NCBI GenBank assembly: GCA_015232865.1 | Contig: JADFYU010000009.1 | Coordinates: 1-64,000, forward strand | Direction: 5' to 3' | Length of the DNA: 64,000 bases | From: Magnetococcales bacterium | Lineage (GTDB): Bacteria; Pseudomonadota; Magnetococcia; Magnetococcales; UBA8363 | Part shown: one piece after another, positions 29,519 to 38,031 of the stretch | How the letters are laid out: each line of letters starts with the position of its first letter | Numbering within the stretch: position 1 is the first letter of the stretch | Made by a program: the position numbers and the translations under genes | The notes under the pieces: generated by a model | The model's database searches: none | What the model was told of the DNA's origin: nothing | What the model saw: only the letters and a program-made list of their open reading frames with translations

Positions 29519-30646
29519 TTACACACGCATGGGCATCAGGACGAACAAGGCGTTATCCCGATCCGGGTCAAAGACCAGAGAGGGGGCCTCGTCATCCCGG
29601 AGTAGAAACCGCACCCGCTCCCCCTCCATCGCTGTCAGGATTTCGCGCAGGTATCGGGCGTTAAAACCAATGGTAATGGGTTTTTCACCCTCAAATACCA
29701 CCTCCATCTCCTCTTCGCCCGCCTCTTGTTCGGGGTTGTTGGAGGAGATCAGCATGGAGTCGAATTTGACGTTCATCCGCACGCCACGGGATTTTTCATG
29801 AGAGAGCACCATCATCCGCTTGACCACCACATCCAGTTGAGCACGATTCATGGTCAGGCGCAGTTTGTTTTGGGCGGGTATCACCCGTCGATAATCGGGA
29901 AAATGGCCCTGAACCAGCTTGGAAATCAGGGAGATGCCCGGTCGAATAAACTGAATATGGGCGTCACCGATTACCAACTCAATCTCGGTCTCCTCCTCTT
30001 CCAGCAGCTTTTTTACCTCGTACACGGTTTTTTTCGGAATGATGACCTCAATCGGTTCCTTGACCTGCCCCCCCTCCAGTATCTGTTCGATCATGGCCAG
30101 ACGGTGGGTATCCGTCGCCACCATCCGCGCTTTGGCCGGCTCTCCGGCTTCTGTGCCGGGTGTCATCTGTAAAAAAGCACCGTTGAGAGTATAGCGAGTG
30201 TCGTCATAGGACATGGCGAAATGGGTCTTATTGAACATGCCCAACAGAATATCTTGAGCGAAAACATGGCGTTTATCTCCCTTAGCTTCGGGAATTTCCG
30301 GGAACTCCTCACCCGAAAAACCGGACAGGGCAAACTTCGCCCGACCCGAACTCAGCCGCAGCCGATTGTTGGCTTCGCCGCGAATGTGAATGGAGCCGTC
30401 GGGCAACTCCCGGACAATCTCGAACAATGTGCGCGCACTGACAGCCAAAGTGCCGATATCGGCCACTTCCGCTTCACAGGTGGTGCGTAAGGAGACCTCC
30501 AGGTCGGTAGCCGAGAGGGTAATGCCTCCCTCTGAAGCCTCAATCAAGGCATTGCCAAGAATGGGCATGGTGTTGCGCCGCTCAACAACGGTTTGAATCC
30601 GGGTAAGCGCCTTTAAAAATGGTTCTTTATTGATATGAAATTCCAT
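29519..30646 (-). CDS. dnaN: DNA polymerase III beta clamp
   Basis: A 375-residue sliding clamp of normal length. The three-fold domain layout is visible from repeated strand patterns, with L-P-I-L-G-N near the N-terminus, D-T-H-R-L in domain two and the C-terminal tail ending V-L-M-P-M-R-V, which forms part of the client-binding pocket. It tethers the polymerase and other clients to DNA. It is the second gene of dnaA-dnaN-recF-gyrB, 27 bases after dnaA. Confidence 0.98.
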   Translation of the reverse strand: MEFHINKEPFLKALTRIQTVVERRNTMPILGNALIEASEGGITLSATDLEVSLRTTCEAEVADIGTLAVSARTLFEIVRELPDGSIHIRGEANNRLRLSSGRAKFALSGFSGEEFPEIPEAKGDKRHVFAQDILLGMFNKTHFAMSYDDTRYTLNGAFLQMTPGTEAGEPAKARMVATDTHRLAMIEQILEGGQVKEPIEVIIPKKTVYEVKKLLEEEETEIELVIGDAHIQFIRPGISLISKLVQGHFPDYRRVIPAQNKLRLTMNRAQLDVVVKRMMVLSHEKSRGVRMNVKFDSMLISSNNPEQEAGEEEMEVVFEGEKPITIGFNARYLREILTAMEGERVRFLLRDDEAPSLVFDPDRDNALFVLMPMRV

Positions 30647-30673
30647 AGGAACAGATCCTGATAAATGTAACGT

Positions 30674-32008
30674 TTAGTTGCTTAACATCTCCGTCAAGGA
30701 TTGCAACTCACGAGATAAATTTTTATTGCTGCTCTGCTTTTCAGTGACTCGGCCCACCGCATACAAAACGGTGGTATGATCGCGATCACCAAACATTTTT
30801 CCGATAATCGGGTAGGAGTTGTCCGTCAACTGCTTGCACAACCACATGGCCACCTGACGAGGATGGCTGAACAGTCGAGATCGTTTGTTGGAGCGTAAAT
30901 CCTGGGCGCTGACTTTATAATAGGCGGCGACGGTGCGTTGAATCTCGTCGATGGTGACCTGCCTGCGTTCCGGTCCCCGAAGAATATTGCGCAGCGACTC
31001 CTTGACCAACGCCATGGTGATGGGCTGATTGGCCATTGAGGAGAGGGCGAACAGACGGATCAAAGCGCCCTCCATCTCTCGAACGTTGGTGTGGATGGCA
31101 TCGGCCAGAAAAAAAGCCACGTCATCTTTTAAATCGATCCCTTCCGCCATGGCCTTTTTTTTCAGGATGGCCACACGCGTTTCCAGATCCGGTGGATAGA
31201 TGTCCACCACCAAGCCCTGGGCAAACCGCGAGCGCAACCGTTCCTCAAGAAACTCCATCTCTGAGGGAAGGGAATCGGAGGAGAGGACAATTTGCTTCTC
31301 CGCCGCATAGAGGGCATTGAAGGTGTGGAAAAATTCCACCTGTGTTCCCTTTTTGCCGGCAAAAAATTGAATATCATCAACCAGCAGAATGTCTACCGAA
31401 CGAAATTGCTCCTTGAAATTATGGACCGTCCCTTGTCGGGTTGAATCGACGAACAGGGTCATGAATGTCTCTGAGGAGATCAGGCGTACCTTGCGGTTGG
31501 GATAGTTGGTCTGGATTTGATGGCCGATGGCATGAAGAAGATGAGTCTTGCCCAGACCGACGCCGCCGTGAATGTAGAGTGGGTTGTAAAATCTGGCCGG
31601 TGTATCGGCAACCTTGGCCGCTGCCGCATGGGCAAAGGAATTGCAATCTCCGACGACAAAGGTGTCGAAGGTGTAGCGATCCAACAGTCCGTTCTCTTCT
31701 GGAGTTGACTCGATGACCGGCAGCGGTGGCTCGGGTTCGGGAATCGGTGGCGCCAGAGGGATGGCGTCCGGGTCGGTGCGAAAGGACAATGCCACCGGCT
31801 CGCCGCTCAACTCCAGGTAGGCGTCTTCCAACAGCACTCCGTAGTGGGCGCCGACATATTCAGCGGAAAAATCATTTTTCGTTAAAATCTCAAGCTTGCC
31901 ATTGGGTAACTTTTTACCCGGGCGCAACGGCTTGAGCCACAGATTGAAAATCTGCGGCGTGACTTGATTTTGAAGGTTCGACATGACCTGAGGCCAAATA
32001 CTGTCCAT
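30674..32008 (-). CDS. dnaA: Chromosomal replication initiator DnaA
   Basis: A 444-residue AAA+ initiator. Domain I is at the N-terminus, Walker A is G-G-V-G-L-G-K-T-H near residue 150, Walker B is L-L-V-D-D-I-Q-F, and the C-terminal DNA-binding domain carries the DnaA signature (I-G-x-x-F-G-D-R-D-H-T-T-V). The ATG at 32008 is used; a TTG nine bases upstream is in frame, and the binding site is weak in both cases. It heads the replication operon and lies next to long direct repeats. Confidence 0.97.
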   Translation of the reverse strand: MDSIWPQVMSNLQNQVTPQIFNLWLKPLRPGKKLPNGKLEILTKNDFSAEYVGAHYGVLLEDAYLELSGEPVALSFRTDPDAIPLAPPIPEPEPPLPVIESTPEENGLLDRYTFDTFVVGDCNSFAHAAAAKVADTPARFYNPLYIHGGVGLGKTHLLHAIGHQIQTNYPNRKVRLISSETFMTLFVDSTRQGTVHNFKEQFRSVDILLVDDIQFFAGKKGTQVEFFHTFNALYAAEKQIVLSSDSLPSEMEFLEERLRSRFAQGLVVDIYPPDLETRVAILKKKAMAEGIDLKDDVAFFLADAIHTNVREMEGALIRLFALSSMANQPITMALVKESLRNILRGPERRQVTIDEIQRTVAAYYKVSAQDLRSNKRSRLFSHPRQVAMWLCKQLTDNSYPIIGKMFGDRDHTTVLYAVGRVTEKQSSNKNLSRELQSLTEMLSN

Positions 32009-32064
32009 ATGTTCCAATAATCAATTGTGGCTGGCTTTTGCCCAGACTGATCGGAGAAAACCGG

Positions 32065-32138
32065 TTAAACCCAACGTCAGCGGTCGGACGGGTGTAAATA
32101 GTGCAACCGCATGGTTTATCTGGTAAAACATAAAAAAA
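32065..32138. repeat. Direct repeat upstream of dnaA, copy 1
   Basis: This 74-base stretch aligns without gaps to 32366-32439, with about 70 % identity by eye. The best-conserved core is GTGCAACCG followed by TGGTTT-TCTGG-AAA (32101-32127). It ends in an A-run. Confidence 0.6.
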
Positions 32139-32365
32139 TATCAAAGTAACCCGATGGCTGATGAGATGTTTTTATGTTTGGCCGGTGAATCAATGAGGCC
32201 GTTCCAGTGCGCGTGGACAGCTGCCGAATTTGGGTTAAAACAGTCACATTAAAAGTAACGACCAGACTAACATATTATGGGGAGTTAGAACAACGGTGAG
32301 TCGGTAAAATAGACCGGTAAATTCAGATTTGCTGAAGTGATGCCAATACCGACTTCCAGGTCCGC

Positions 32366-32439
32366 TTTAACCCGGATTCGGCGGTTGGCCGTGCGCTAGT
32401 GGTGCAACCGTTTGGTTTGTCTGGCAAATCAGAAAAACA
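32366..32439. repeat. Direct repeat upstream of dnaA, copy 2
   Basis: The partner of 32065-32138, offset by 301 bases. It includes GATTCGGCGGTTGGCCGTGC, which also resembles the hairpin elements at 25868 and 59366. The surrounding region (32009-32612) has no gene; it is a candidate origin or dnaA control region, but I find no canonical TTATCCACA boxes. Confidence 0.6.
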
Positions 32440-32612
32440 GAAACCTCATTGTGACGAAGTTTGTCTCTTGTTTGTCCAGTGACTCAAGTGGTTGTGCCGA
32501 TTGCGTACAGACAAGTCGTCCGCGACCCGCCAATTCAGGTGAGAGAGTGGGGAGGCAGAACAAAAAAAATGCACCTTATTTTTGCCATGCGTCGAGAAGA
32601 AAAACGAAAGGT

Positions 32613-32894
32613 CTATTTTCCTCGATCCAGTCGCAGTCCGATCCCATTGTTACGCTTGTGAGCAACAAAAGCTGTAAAGCTGGACGGCCGGCCGAACAGT
32701 TCGATTTTTAGTTGCACGCTATCGCCGACATTGATTGAGTCCAAATTATAATCCAACTCCAGGAATGCCCCGCCATGGCCCATATCGGTAGCGGTTCCCG
32801 GTATCTCCTGCCCACTGGGGAGAACCAAGGTGACGGCATTAAAAAAAATAAGCCGTTCAAACTCGCGGTTTGCCTGTTGATCCTTATCCGGCAT
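32613..32894 (-). CDS. PilZ-domain protein
   Basis: A 93-residue single PilZ domain. The N-terminal R-E-F-E-R fits the R-x-x-x-R half of the cyclic-di-GMP site, and D-M-G-H-G-G-A stands where D/N-x-S-x-x-G is expected, with Gly replacing Ser; the closing strand reads G-I-G-L-R-L. The protein may bind cyclic-di-GMP with altered affinity or act as a non-binding PilZ adaptor. GGAGATAGAAG precedes the start. Confidence 0.75.
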   Translation of the reverse strand: MPDKDQQANREFERLIFFNAVTLVLPSGQEIPGTATDMGHGGAFLELDYNLDSINVGDSVQLKIELFGRPSSFTAFVAHKRNNGIGLRLDRGK

Positions 32895-33339
32895 CTTCTT
32901 CTATCTCCACAACATAAACCCATGATTTTCCGGTAAAAATGCCCATCAGCCGTCAGCCAAGTTCTCTTGGACAGGCGTTTTCCATTCGGAAACAATCACT
33001 ATCTCAATAATCTGGGATAATAAGCCAAATTGCTCTTCAGGCCAAGTTTTTTGTGCTCTCTTAATCGGACAAACTGAGCGGTATCCCTGGCCGAGAGAAC
33101 CCGGAGGAAGCCAACTTAAGCAGGTTTTTTTCGAAAAAACTTGTAAAAAAAATCACTTATAAAATCAATATGTTAATCTTGCAAATTCCGGAGTTTTCCA
33201 GCAATTTGTCTGTTTATTCGAGCGAAAAGATCATTTTTTTCTAAAGTCGATTTTAGTAACACCGATAAAATGAACAAGGATTATTTTACTAAATTGTTAT
33301 TAACGATGAATATACGGACCATTTGAAGAGGTAAATGAA
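32895..33339. other. AT-rich intergenic region
   Basis: About 445 bases between divergent genes. From 33120 on it is strongly AT-rich with A- and T-runs. No gene, hairpin terminator or DnaA box is evident; it probably carries the promoters of the PilZ and TPR-like genes. Confidence 0.4.
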
Positions 33340-34119
33340 ATGGTAGCCAACAAAAGCCAAGAAATTTTGGACGATGCTCTGACCCGCCTTCAGGGGATTT
33401 GGCGTTCGCCGATTCCCCTGGCGCGATTCGAGTTGGAAATTGTCCGCTTGGAACGGGTGATCAAGGAGTTCAGGCGTCACGAGCCGGTACGGGCCTTTTA
33501 TCTATTGGGCCTGGCTTCCACCCTGCGCGACGACAGGGAGTCCATGCGTGTTCATTTCAACAACGCTTTGGCTCACAGCGGTAACGACGCGGATGTCCGC
33601 CACGGATTTGCGGCGTGCCTATCCCGTCTGGGCTTCTATGCCGAAGCGCGCAAGCAGTATGAAATTCTCTACAACGATGATCAGGAAGATCTGGGCGTAT
33701 TGGCCGAATTGATCATCTCTTCTCTGGCTTCCGGTCGAATCCAGGACGGGGTCAAGTGGATTGGTCATTGGAGCCAGATCAACCCGGATCGGCCCTTTGA
33801 AGAGGCGGAGACCATCGCCAAGAGCGGCGCACTTTTGGAAAAGTTTGGTATCTCCGATGATCATGTGGAACGTCTCCAGTCTCTGGCCATGAACATTCTT
33901 GAGAAAGAGTGCAAGGAGATAAAAACCATAAACTATCGGGGCGTACCGGAGGAAGACCCGGAGTGGATCGACGCCAATCTGGTTTTGGATGATTCGGAAG
34001 AGGAGGTTGAACGCCTGAACAATCAACTCAACCATCTGATGGCCTGCACCCCGACACCGGACCGATTGGCCGAGTTGCTGGTTTTTAACTTTACAAAAGA
34101 CGAAGCCGCCGCTATTTAA
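33340..34119 (+). CDS. TPR-like repeat protein of unknown function
   Basis: A 259-residue soluble protein. Residues ~45-135 show two or three degenerate tetratricopeptide units (A-F-Y-L-L-G-L-A, then H-F-N-N-A-L-A-H, then A-R-K-Q-Y-E-I-L-Y). The C-terminal third is acidic. No signal peptide or catalytic motif is visible. AGAGG precedes the ATG. It stands alone, convergent with fmt, and is likely a scaffold. Confidence 0.75.
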   Translation: MVANKSQEILDDALTRLQGIWRSPIPLARFELEIVRLERVIKEFRRHEPVRAFYLLGLASTLRDDRESMRVHFNNALAHSGNDADVRHGFAACLSRLGFYAEARKQYEILYNDDQEDLGVLAELIISSLASGRIQDGVKWIGHWSQINPDRPFEEAETIAKSGALLEKFGISDDHVERLQSLAMNILEKECKEIKTINYRGVPEEDPEWIDANLVLDDSEEEVERLNNQLNHLMACTPTPDRLAELLVFNFTKDEAAAI

Positions 34120-34134
34120 CCCGAAAAACAGTCT

Positions 34135-35076
34135 CTACCAACTGCCCAGGCGGTCGCCGATTTTCAGGGGTCGTCCGCGTAGCCAATCGGCGGCCGGCAT
34201 TCTTTTTTTGCCGGGTTTTTGTATCTCGGTAATAATCAGACTACCCTGGCCGCAGGAGATTTCCGGTCCCTCTTCATGCAGGGCGATGACCGTTCCGGGC
34301 TGGGTGATCTGACCCTGACCGGGGCTGCATCGAAAGAGTTTGATTGCGTTATTGCCCAATTGGGACATGGCGGCCGGCCACGGATTCAGGGCAAAGATCT
34401 GTCGCTGAATCTGCTCGGCCGGTTGGCTCCAATCAATCTCTTCATCGGCACGGGTCAGTTTTTTGGCGTAGGTAACCCCCTGTTCCGGTTGGGCTTGAGC
34501 CGGGACTGTTCCGGCTTTCATCTGGCTTAGGGTTTTCAGGAGCAAATCGGCTCCCAGTCGTGCCAGTTGGTCGTGAAGCTCACCGCCGGTCATGGTTTTG
34601 GAAAGGGGGGTTCGAACCGAGCTGTAGACCGGGCCGGTATCCAACCCCTTTTCCATCAGCATGATGGAGATACCGCTCTCTTCATCGCCGGCCAGCAATG
34701 CCCGCTGAATGGGAGCGGCTCCCCGCCAGCGGGGGAGTAGGGAGGCGTGAATGTTGATGCAGCCTTGAGGCGGGATGGCCAAGACCTCTTCGGACAGAAT
34801 CTGTCCATAGGCGGTTACCACGACCAGATCCGGTTGCAGGGCTTTCAGTTGTGCCACCGCTTCGGGATCTCGCATTTTCAGCGGCTGAAAAACTGGAATA
34901 TTCGCCTGTGAAGCGGCTACTTTAACAGGGGTTGCCTGTGTTTTCTGGCCCCGACCGGTTTTTTTGTCCGGCTGGGTAAAAACCCCCACCACCTGCTCTC
35001 CCCCATCCAGCAACGCTTGAAGCGGGTAAACAGCAAAATCCGGGGTTCCCATATAGACAATTCGCCACGAACCCAT
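34135..35076 (-). CDS. fmt: Methionyl-tRNA formyltransferase
   Basis: A 313-residue enzyme that formylates initiator Met-tRNA using 10-formyl-THF. The catalytic region N-I-H-A-S-L-L-P-R-W-R-G-A-A-P-I is near residue 107, with K-G-L-D-T-G-P-V following; the N-terminal Rossmann strand reads R-I-V-Y-M-G-T-P. The C-terminal tRNA-binding domain is complete. It follows def by four bases, the usual pairing. Confidence 0.97.
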   Translation of the reverse strand: MGSWRIVYMGTPDFAVYPLQALLDGGEQVVGVFTQPDKKTGRGQKTQATPVKVAASQANIPVFQPLKMRDPEAVAQLKALQPDLVVVTAYGQILSEEVLAIPPQGCINIHASLLPRWRGAAPIQRALLAGDEESGISIMLMEKGLDTGPVYSSVRTPLSKTMTGGELHDQLARLGADLLLKTLSQMKAGTVPAQAQPEQGVTYAKKLTRADEEIDWSQPAEQIQRQIFALNPWPAAMSQLGNNAIKLFRCSPGQGQITQPGTVIALHEEGPEISCGQGSLIITEIQKPGKKRMPAADWLRGRPLKIGDRLGSW

Positions 35077-35080
35077 TCGA

Positions 35081-35596
35081 TCAATCCAATCTTTTCTGTT
35101 TTTTTAGTTTTTGTAAAATGATGCTGCGTTTTAATCGAGAGATATGGTCGATAAAAAGCAGACCGTCCAGATGGTCGATCTCATGCTGAAGACAGACCGA
35201 GAGCAGTCCTGATGCCTCGATGATCACTGGTTGGTTGTTCCGGTCCAGGGCCTGGACTTTGATCTGGTCGGCCCGGATCACATCTTCGTTGAACTCTGGC
35301 ACCGAAAGGCAGCCCTCCTTCCAACTGATTTCCCCGGTTTTTTCGATGATCTCCGGGTTGGCCAGACAGTAAAGCTGCTCTTCGCCCGGTTCTCGATCAT
35401 AGCCGGAAACATCGACAACGATGATCCGTTTTAGAACACCGATCTGAGGAGCGGCCAGACCGATACCGGGGGCGGCATACATGGTTTCCACCATGTCATC
35501 CATCAGTTTTTGAATCGACTCCGTCACCTTTTCCACCGGTTTGGACCGTTGTTTCAAGCGCCGATCTGGAGCGGTAATGATAGTTCGTTTAGCCAT
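35081..35596 (-). CDS. def: Peptide deformylase
   Basis: A 171-residue metalloenzyme that removes N-formyl groups from new proteins. All three motifs are present: G-I-G-L-A-A-P-Q, E-G-C-L-S-V-P and Q-H-E-I-D-H-L, which hold the Cys and two His metal ligands and the catalytic Glu. It lies between priA and fmt on the same strand. Confidence 0.97.
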   Translation of the reverse strand: MAKRTIITAPDRRLKQRSKPVEKVTESIQKLMDDMVETMYAAPGIGLAAPQIGVLKRIIVVDVSGYDREPGEEQLYCLANPEIIEKTGEISWKEGCLSVPEFNEDVIRADQIKVQALDRNNQPVIIEASGLLSVCLQHEIDHLDGLLFIDHISRLKRSIILQKLKKQKRLD

Positions 35597-35770
35597 CCAA
35601 GATTTTCCTAGAGATAATACCGATCAACGAGTCCATTCTCCGTTGGGCTCTTGCCCAACGTCAGTATATCAGGTCGACCGGATAAAATTGAAGCCACCTG
35701 AACTGGTGATGAGATTTTCCCCTGAATCGCCAAATGAATCAATGGATTGTGTCGATCAGCTCTCCTCATC

Positions 35771-37996
35771 TTACAAAAAAGAGTGGGGATCGACATCCAT
35801 TTCGATACGTACGCGTGATCCGGCCAACTGTTCGGCCAGAGACATCAAGGGGGTCAAGGCCCGATGTAGGCGGCCGCCGGGATTCTCCTTGATGAGCAAC
35901 TGCCAGCGGAACCGGTTGCGTAATTTGGACAGGGGAGCCGGGGCCGGTCCCAAATAGGAGACATCCGGCATTGGCTGGAGCTGTTCGCGTAGTTGTTGGC
36001 AAAAAAGGTCGCCATTTTTTTCGACTGCGGCGGAAAATCGCAGCAGAGCCATACGGAGATAGGGGGGATATTGGGCCGCCTGCCGAAAGGATTTTTCCAT
36101 CTCGAAAAAGCCGGCCATATCCTGCTCGATGACGGCGCGAATCGCATAGTGGTTGGGATCATAGGTCTGAATGAAGACCCGGCCGGCGATCTGCTCGCGA
36201 CCAGCCCGACCCGCCACCTGGGTGATCAGCTGAAAGGTTCTCTCCGCCCCTCTAAAGTCGGGCTGACAGAGGGAGGTTTCGGCTTGGACCACCCCGACCA
36301 GGGCCAGGTTGGGAAAATGGTGGCCTTTGGCGATCATCTGGGTGCCCATCAAAATGTCCAGATGATGGTTTTGAAAGCCGGACAATACCGTGGTCAACTC
36401 CACCTCGCCGGAGCTGACCGAATCCCGATCGATGCGGGCGATCCTGGCTTGAGGGAAAAGCCGTTTGGTCTCTTTTTCCAACTGTTCGGTGCCTGGCCCA
36501 AAATAGAACAGGCTTAACTGACCGCAAGCCGGGCAGAGGTCGATGACCGTTTGCCAAAAATCGCAATAGTGACAGATCAGGCGGCCCTTTTTACGATGAA
36601 AGGTGAGAGTAACCGAACAATTGGGACACATCACCGCCTGCCCGCACTGGCGACAGAGCAGGGAGGGGGCATATCCGCGCCGGTTTAAAAACAGGAGCAC
36701 CTGCTGTTGCTTCTCCAGGGTCTGGGTGATGGCCTCTACCAAGGGGGGACTGAGCAGTGCCATCCGGCTCATGTTGTTTTTCAAGCTCTCTCCACCCAGA
36801 TGGATGACCGATACGGTCGGTGGAGTGGCACCGGTGGCCCGTTGGGTCAAATGGAGATGGATGTAGCGTCCTTGCTGGGCGTTGACCAAGGACTCCAAAG
36901 AGGGGGTGGCACTACCCAATACCAGCACCGCCTGGGCGCGGTTGGCCAGAACCACCGCCATATCCCGCCCTTGATAGGGGACGTTTCCCTCTTGTTTGTA
37001 GGAGCCGTCGTGCTCCTCGTCCACCACCACCAGGCCCAGATTGTCGAAGGGGGCAAAAATGGCGCTTCTGGCACCGATCACCACCCTGGCCCGACCACTG
37101 CGAATATTGATCCAATGTTCAAAACGCTGCCGATCGCTCTGATTGGAGTGAAAAATGGCCAACTCAACCTGAAAGCGCTGTCGATATCGGGCTTCCAGTT
37201 GGGGCGATAGCGCAATTTCCGGCACCAGCAACAGAGCCTGACGCCCCTGGGCCAAACAGCTGTCCACCGCCTGAAAATAGACCTCCGTTTTGCCGCTTCC
37301 GGTAATGCCCTGAAGTAAAAAAGGACGATATTCTGAGGCGTTGACGGCATCGACCAAGGCGATGACGCAATCCGTTTGCTCCGTGTTGAGGGTGAGTTCC
37401 TGCGGGGTGGATCGTTTTACCTCCGACAAAACCAGATCGGGCAGCGCAGCGGGTGTGTCGGTGTCATAACGGGTGCGCCACTCGTCCTCCAAGGTGATGA
37501 GATTGAGACGAACCAGTATTTTCAAGCGGTTTTGCAGGCCGGTTGCGCCAAATTTTTTCTCCAGTGTGGCCAGGGTCAATTTTTTTTTGGGGCTGTTTTG
37601 AATCGCCTCGGCCAGCTTTCGCTGCGAAGAAGTCAGCGTGTCAAGGCAACCTTCGCCCAGCCAAAAAGCGTTTTGATGCCGTTTAAAACGCAGATGTCCC
37701 GGCATGGCCACCGAGACCACCGAGCCGATGGGACGCAGATAATAACGGGAGATCCAATCCAACAACGCCATCAGGTTTTGATCCAGCAGCGGTGTTGTTG
37801 TCAGCCGTTCGCTGATAAAGCGAATCTCCCCTTGGCTCCAGGCCGGTTTTTCCTGAATCTGCCAAAGCACGCCGACCCGTTCACCCCGGCCAACCGGCAC
37901 CAAAACCAGGCAGCCGGGCTGGACCTCCATCTCATCGGGAATGCGATAGGTAAACAGAGCGCGTTTGGGAATGGGAAGGGCGACTTGGGCGAACAT
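35771..37996 (-). CDS. priA: Primosomal helicase PriA
   Basis: A 741-residue 3'-5' helicase that restarts stalled forks. The Walker A is G-I-T-G-S-G-K-T-E near residue 230 and the DExH box is V-D-E-E-H. A cysteine-rich zinc region follows (C-R-Q-C-G, C-P-N-C, C-H-Y-C, C-P-A-C-G), then the helicase C domain with Q-V-A-G-R-A-G-R. The N-terminal 3'-fork-binding domain is present. def begins 174 bases downstream. Confidence 0.97.
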   Translation of the reverse strand: MFAQVALPIPKRALFTYRIPDEMEVQPGCLVLVPVGRGERVGVLWQIQEKPAWSQGEIRFISERLTTTPLLDQNLMALLDWISRYYLRPIGSVVSVAMPGHLRFKRHQNAFWLGEGCLDTLTSSQRKLAEAIQNSPKKKLTLATLEKKFGATGLQNRLKILVRLNLITLEDEWRTRYDTDTPAALPDLVLSEVKRSTPQELTLNTEQTDCVIALVDAVNASEYRPFLLQGITGSGKTEVYFQAVDSCLAQGRQALLLVPEIALSPQLEARYRQRFQVELAIFHSNQSDRQRFEHWINIRSGRARVVIGARSAIFAPFDNLGLVVVDEEHDGSYKQEGNVPYQGRDMAVVLANRAQAVLVLGSATPSLESLVNAQQGRYIHLHLTQRATGATPPTVSVIHLGGESLKNNMSRMALLSPPLVEAITQTLEKQQQVLLFLNRRGYAPSLLCRQCGQAVMCPNCSVTLTFHRKKGRLICHYCDFWQTVIDLCPACGQLSLFYFGPGTEQLEKETKRLFPQARIARIDRDSVSSGEVELTTVLSGFQNHHLDILMGTQMIAKGHHFPNLALVGVVQAETSLCQPDFRGAERTFQLITQVAGRAGREQIAGRVFIQTYDPNHYAIRAVIEQDMAGFFEMEKSFRQAAQYPPYLRMALLRFSAAVEKNGDLFCQQLREQLQPMPDVSYLGPAPAPLSKLRNRFRWQLLIKENPGGRLHRALTPLMSLAEQLAGSRVRIEMDVDPHSFL

Positions 37997-38031
37997 CGAA
38001 TCAATATACGGCAGAGGGGTGAAACTGCAAC

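Noticed and set aside
32009..32612. Origin of replication with DnaA boxes
   Set aside because: The position next to dnaA and the direct repeats are suggestive, but no TTATCCACA-like box is visible on either strand, so oriC is not called.
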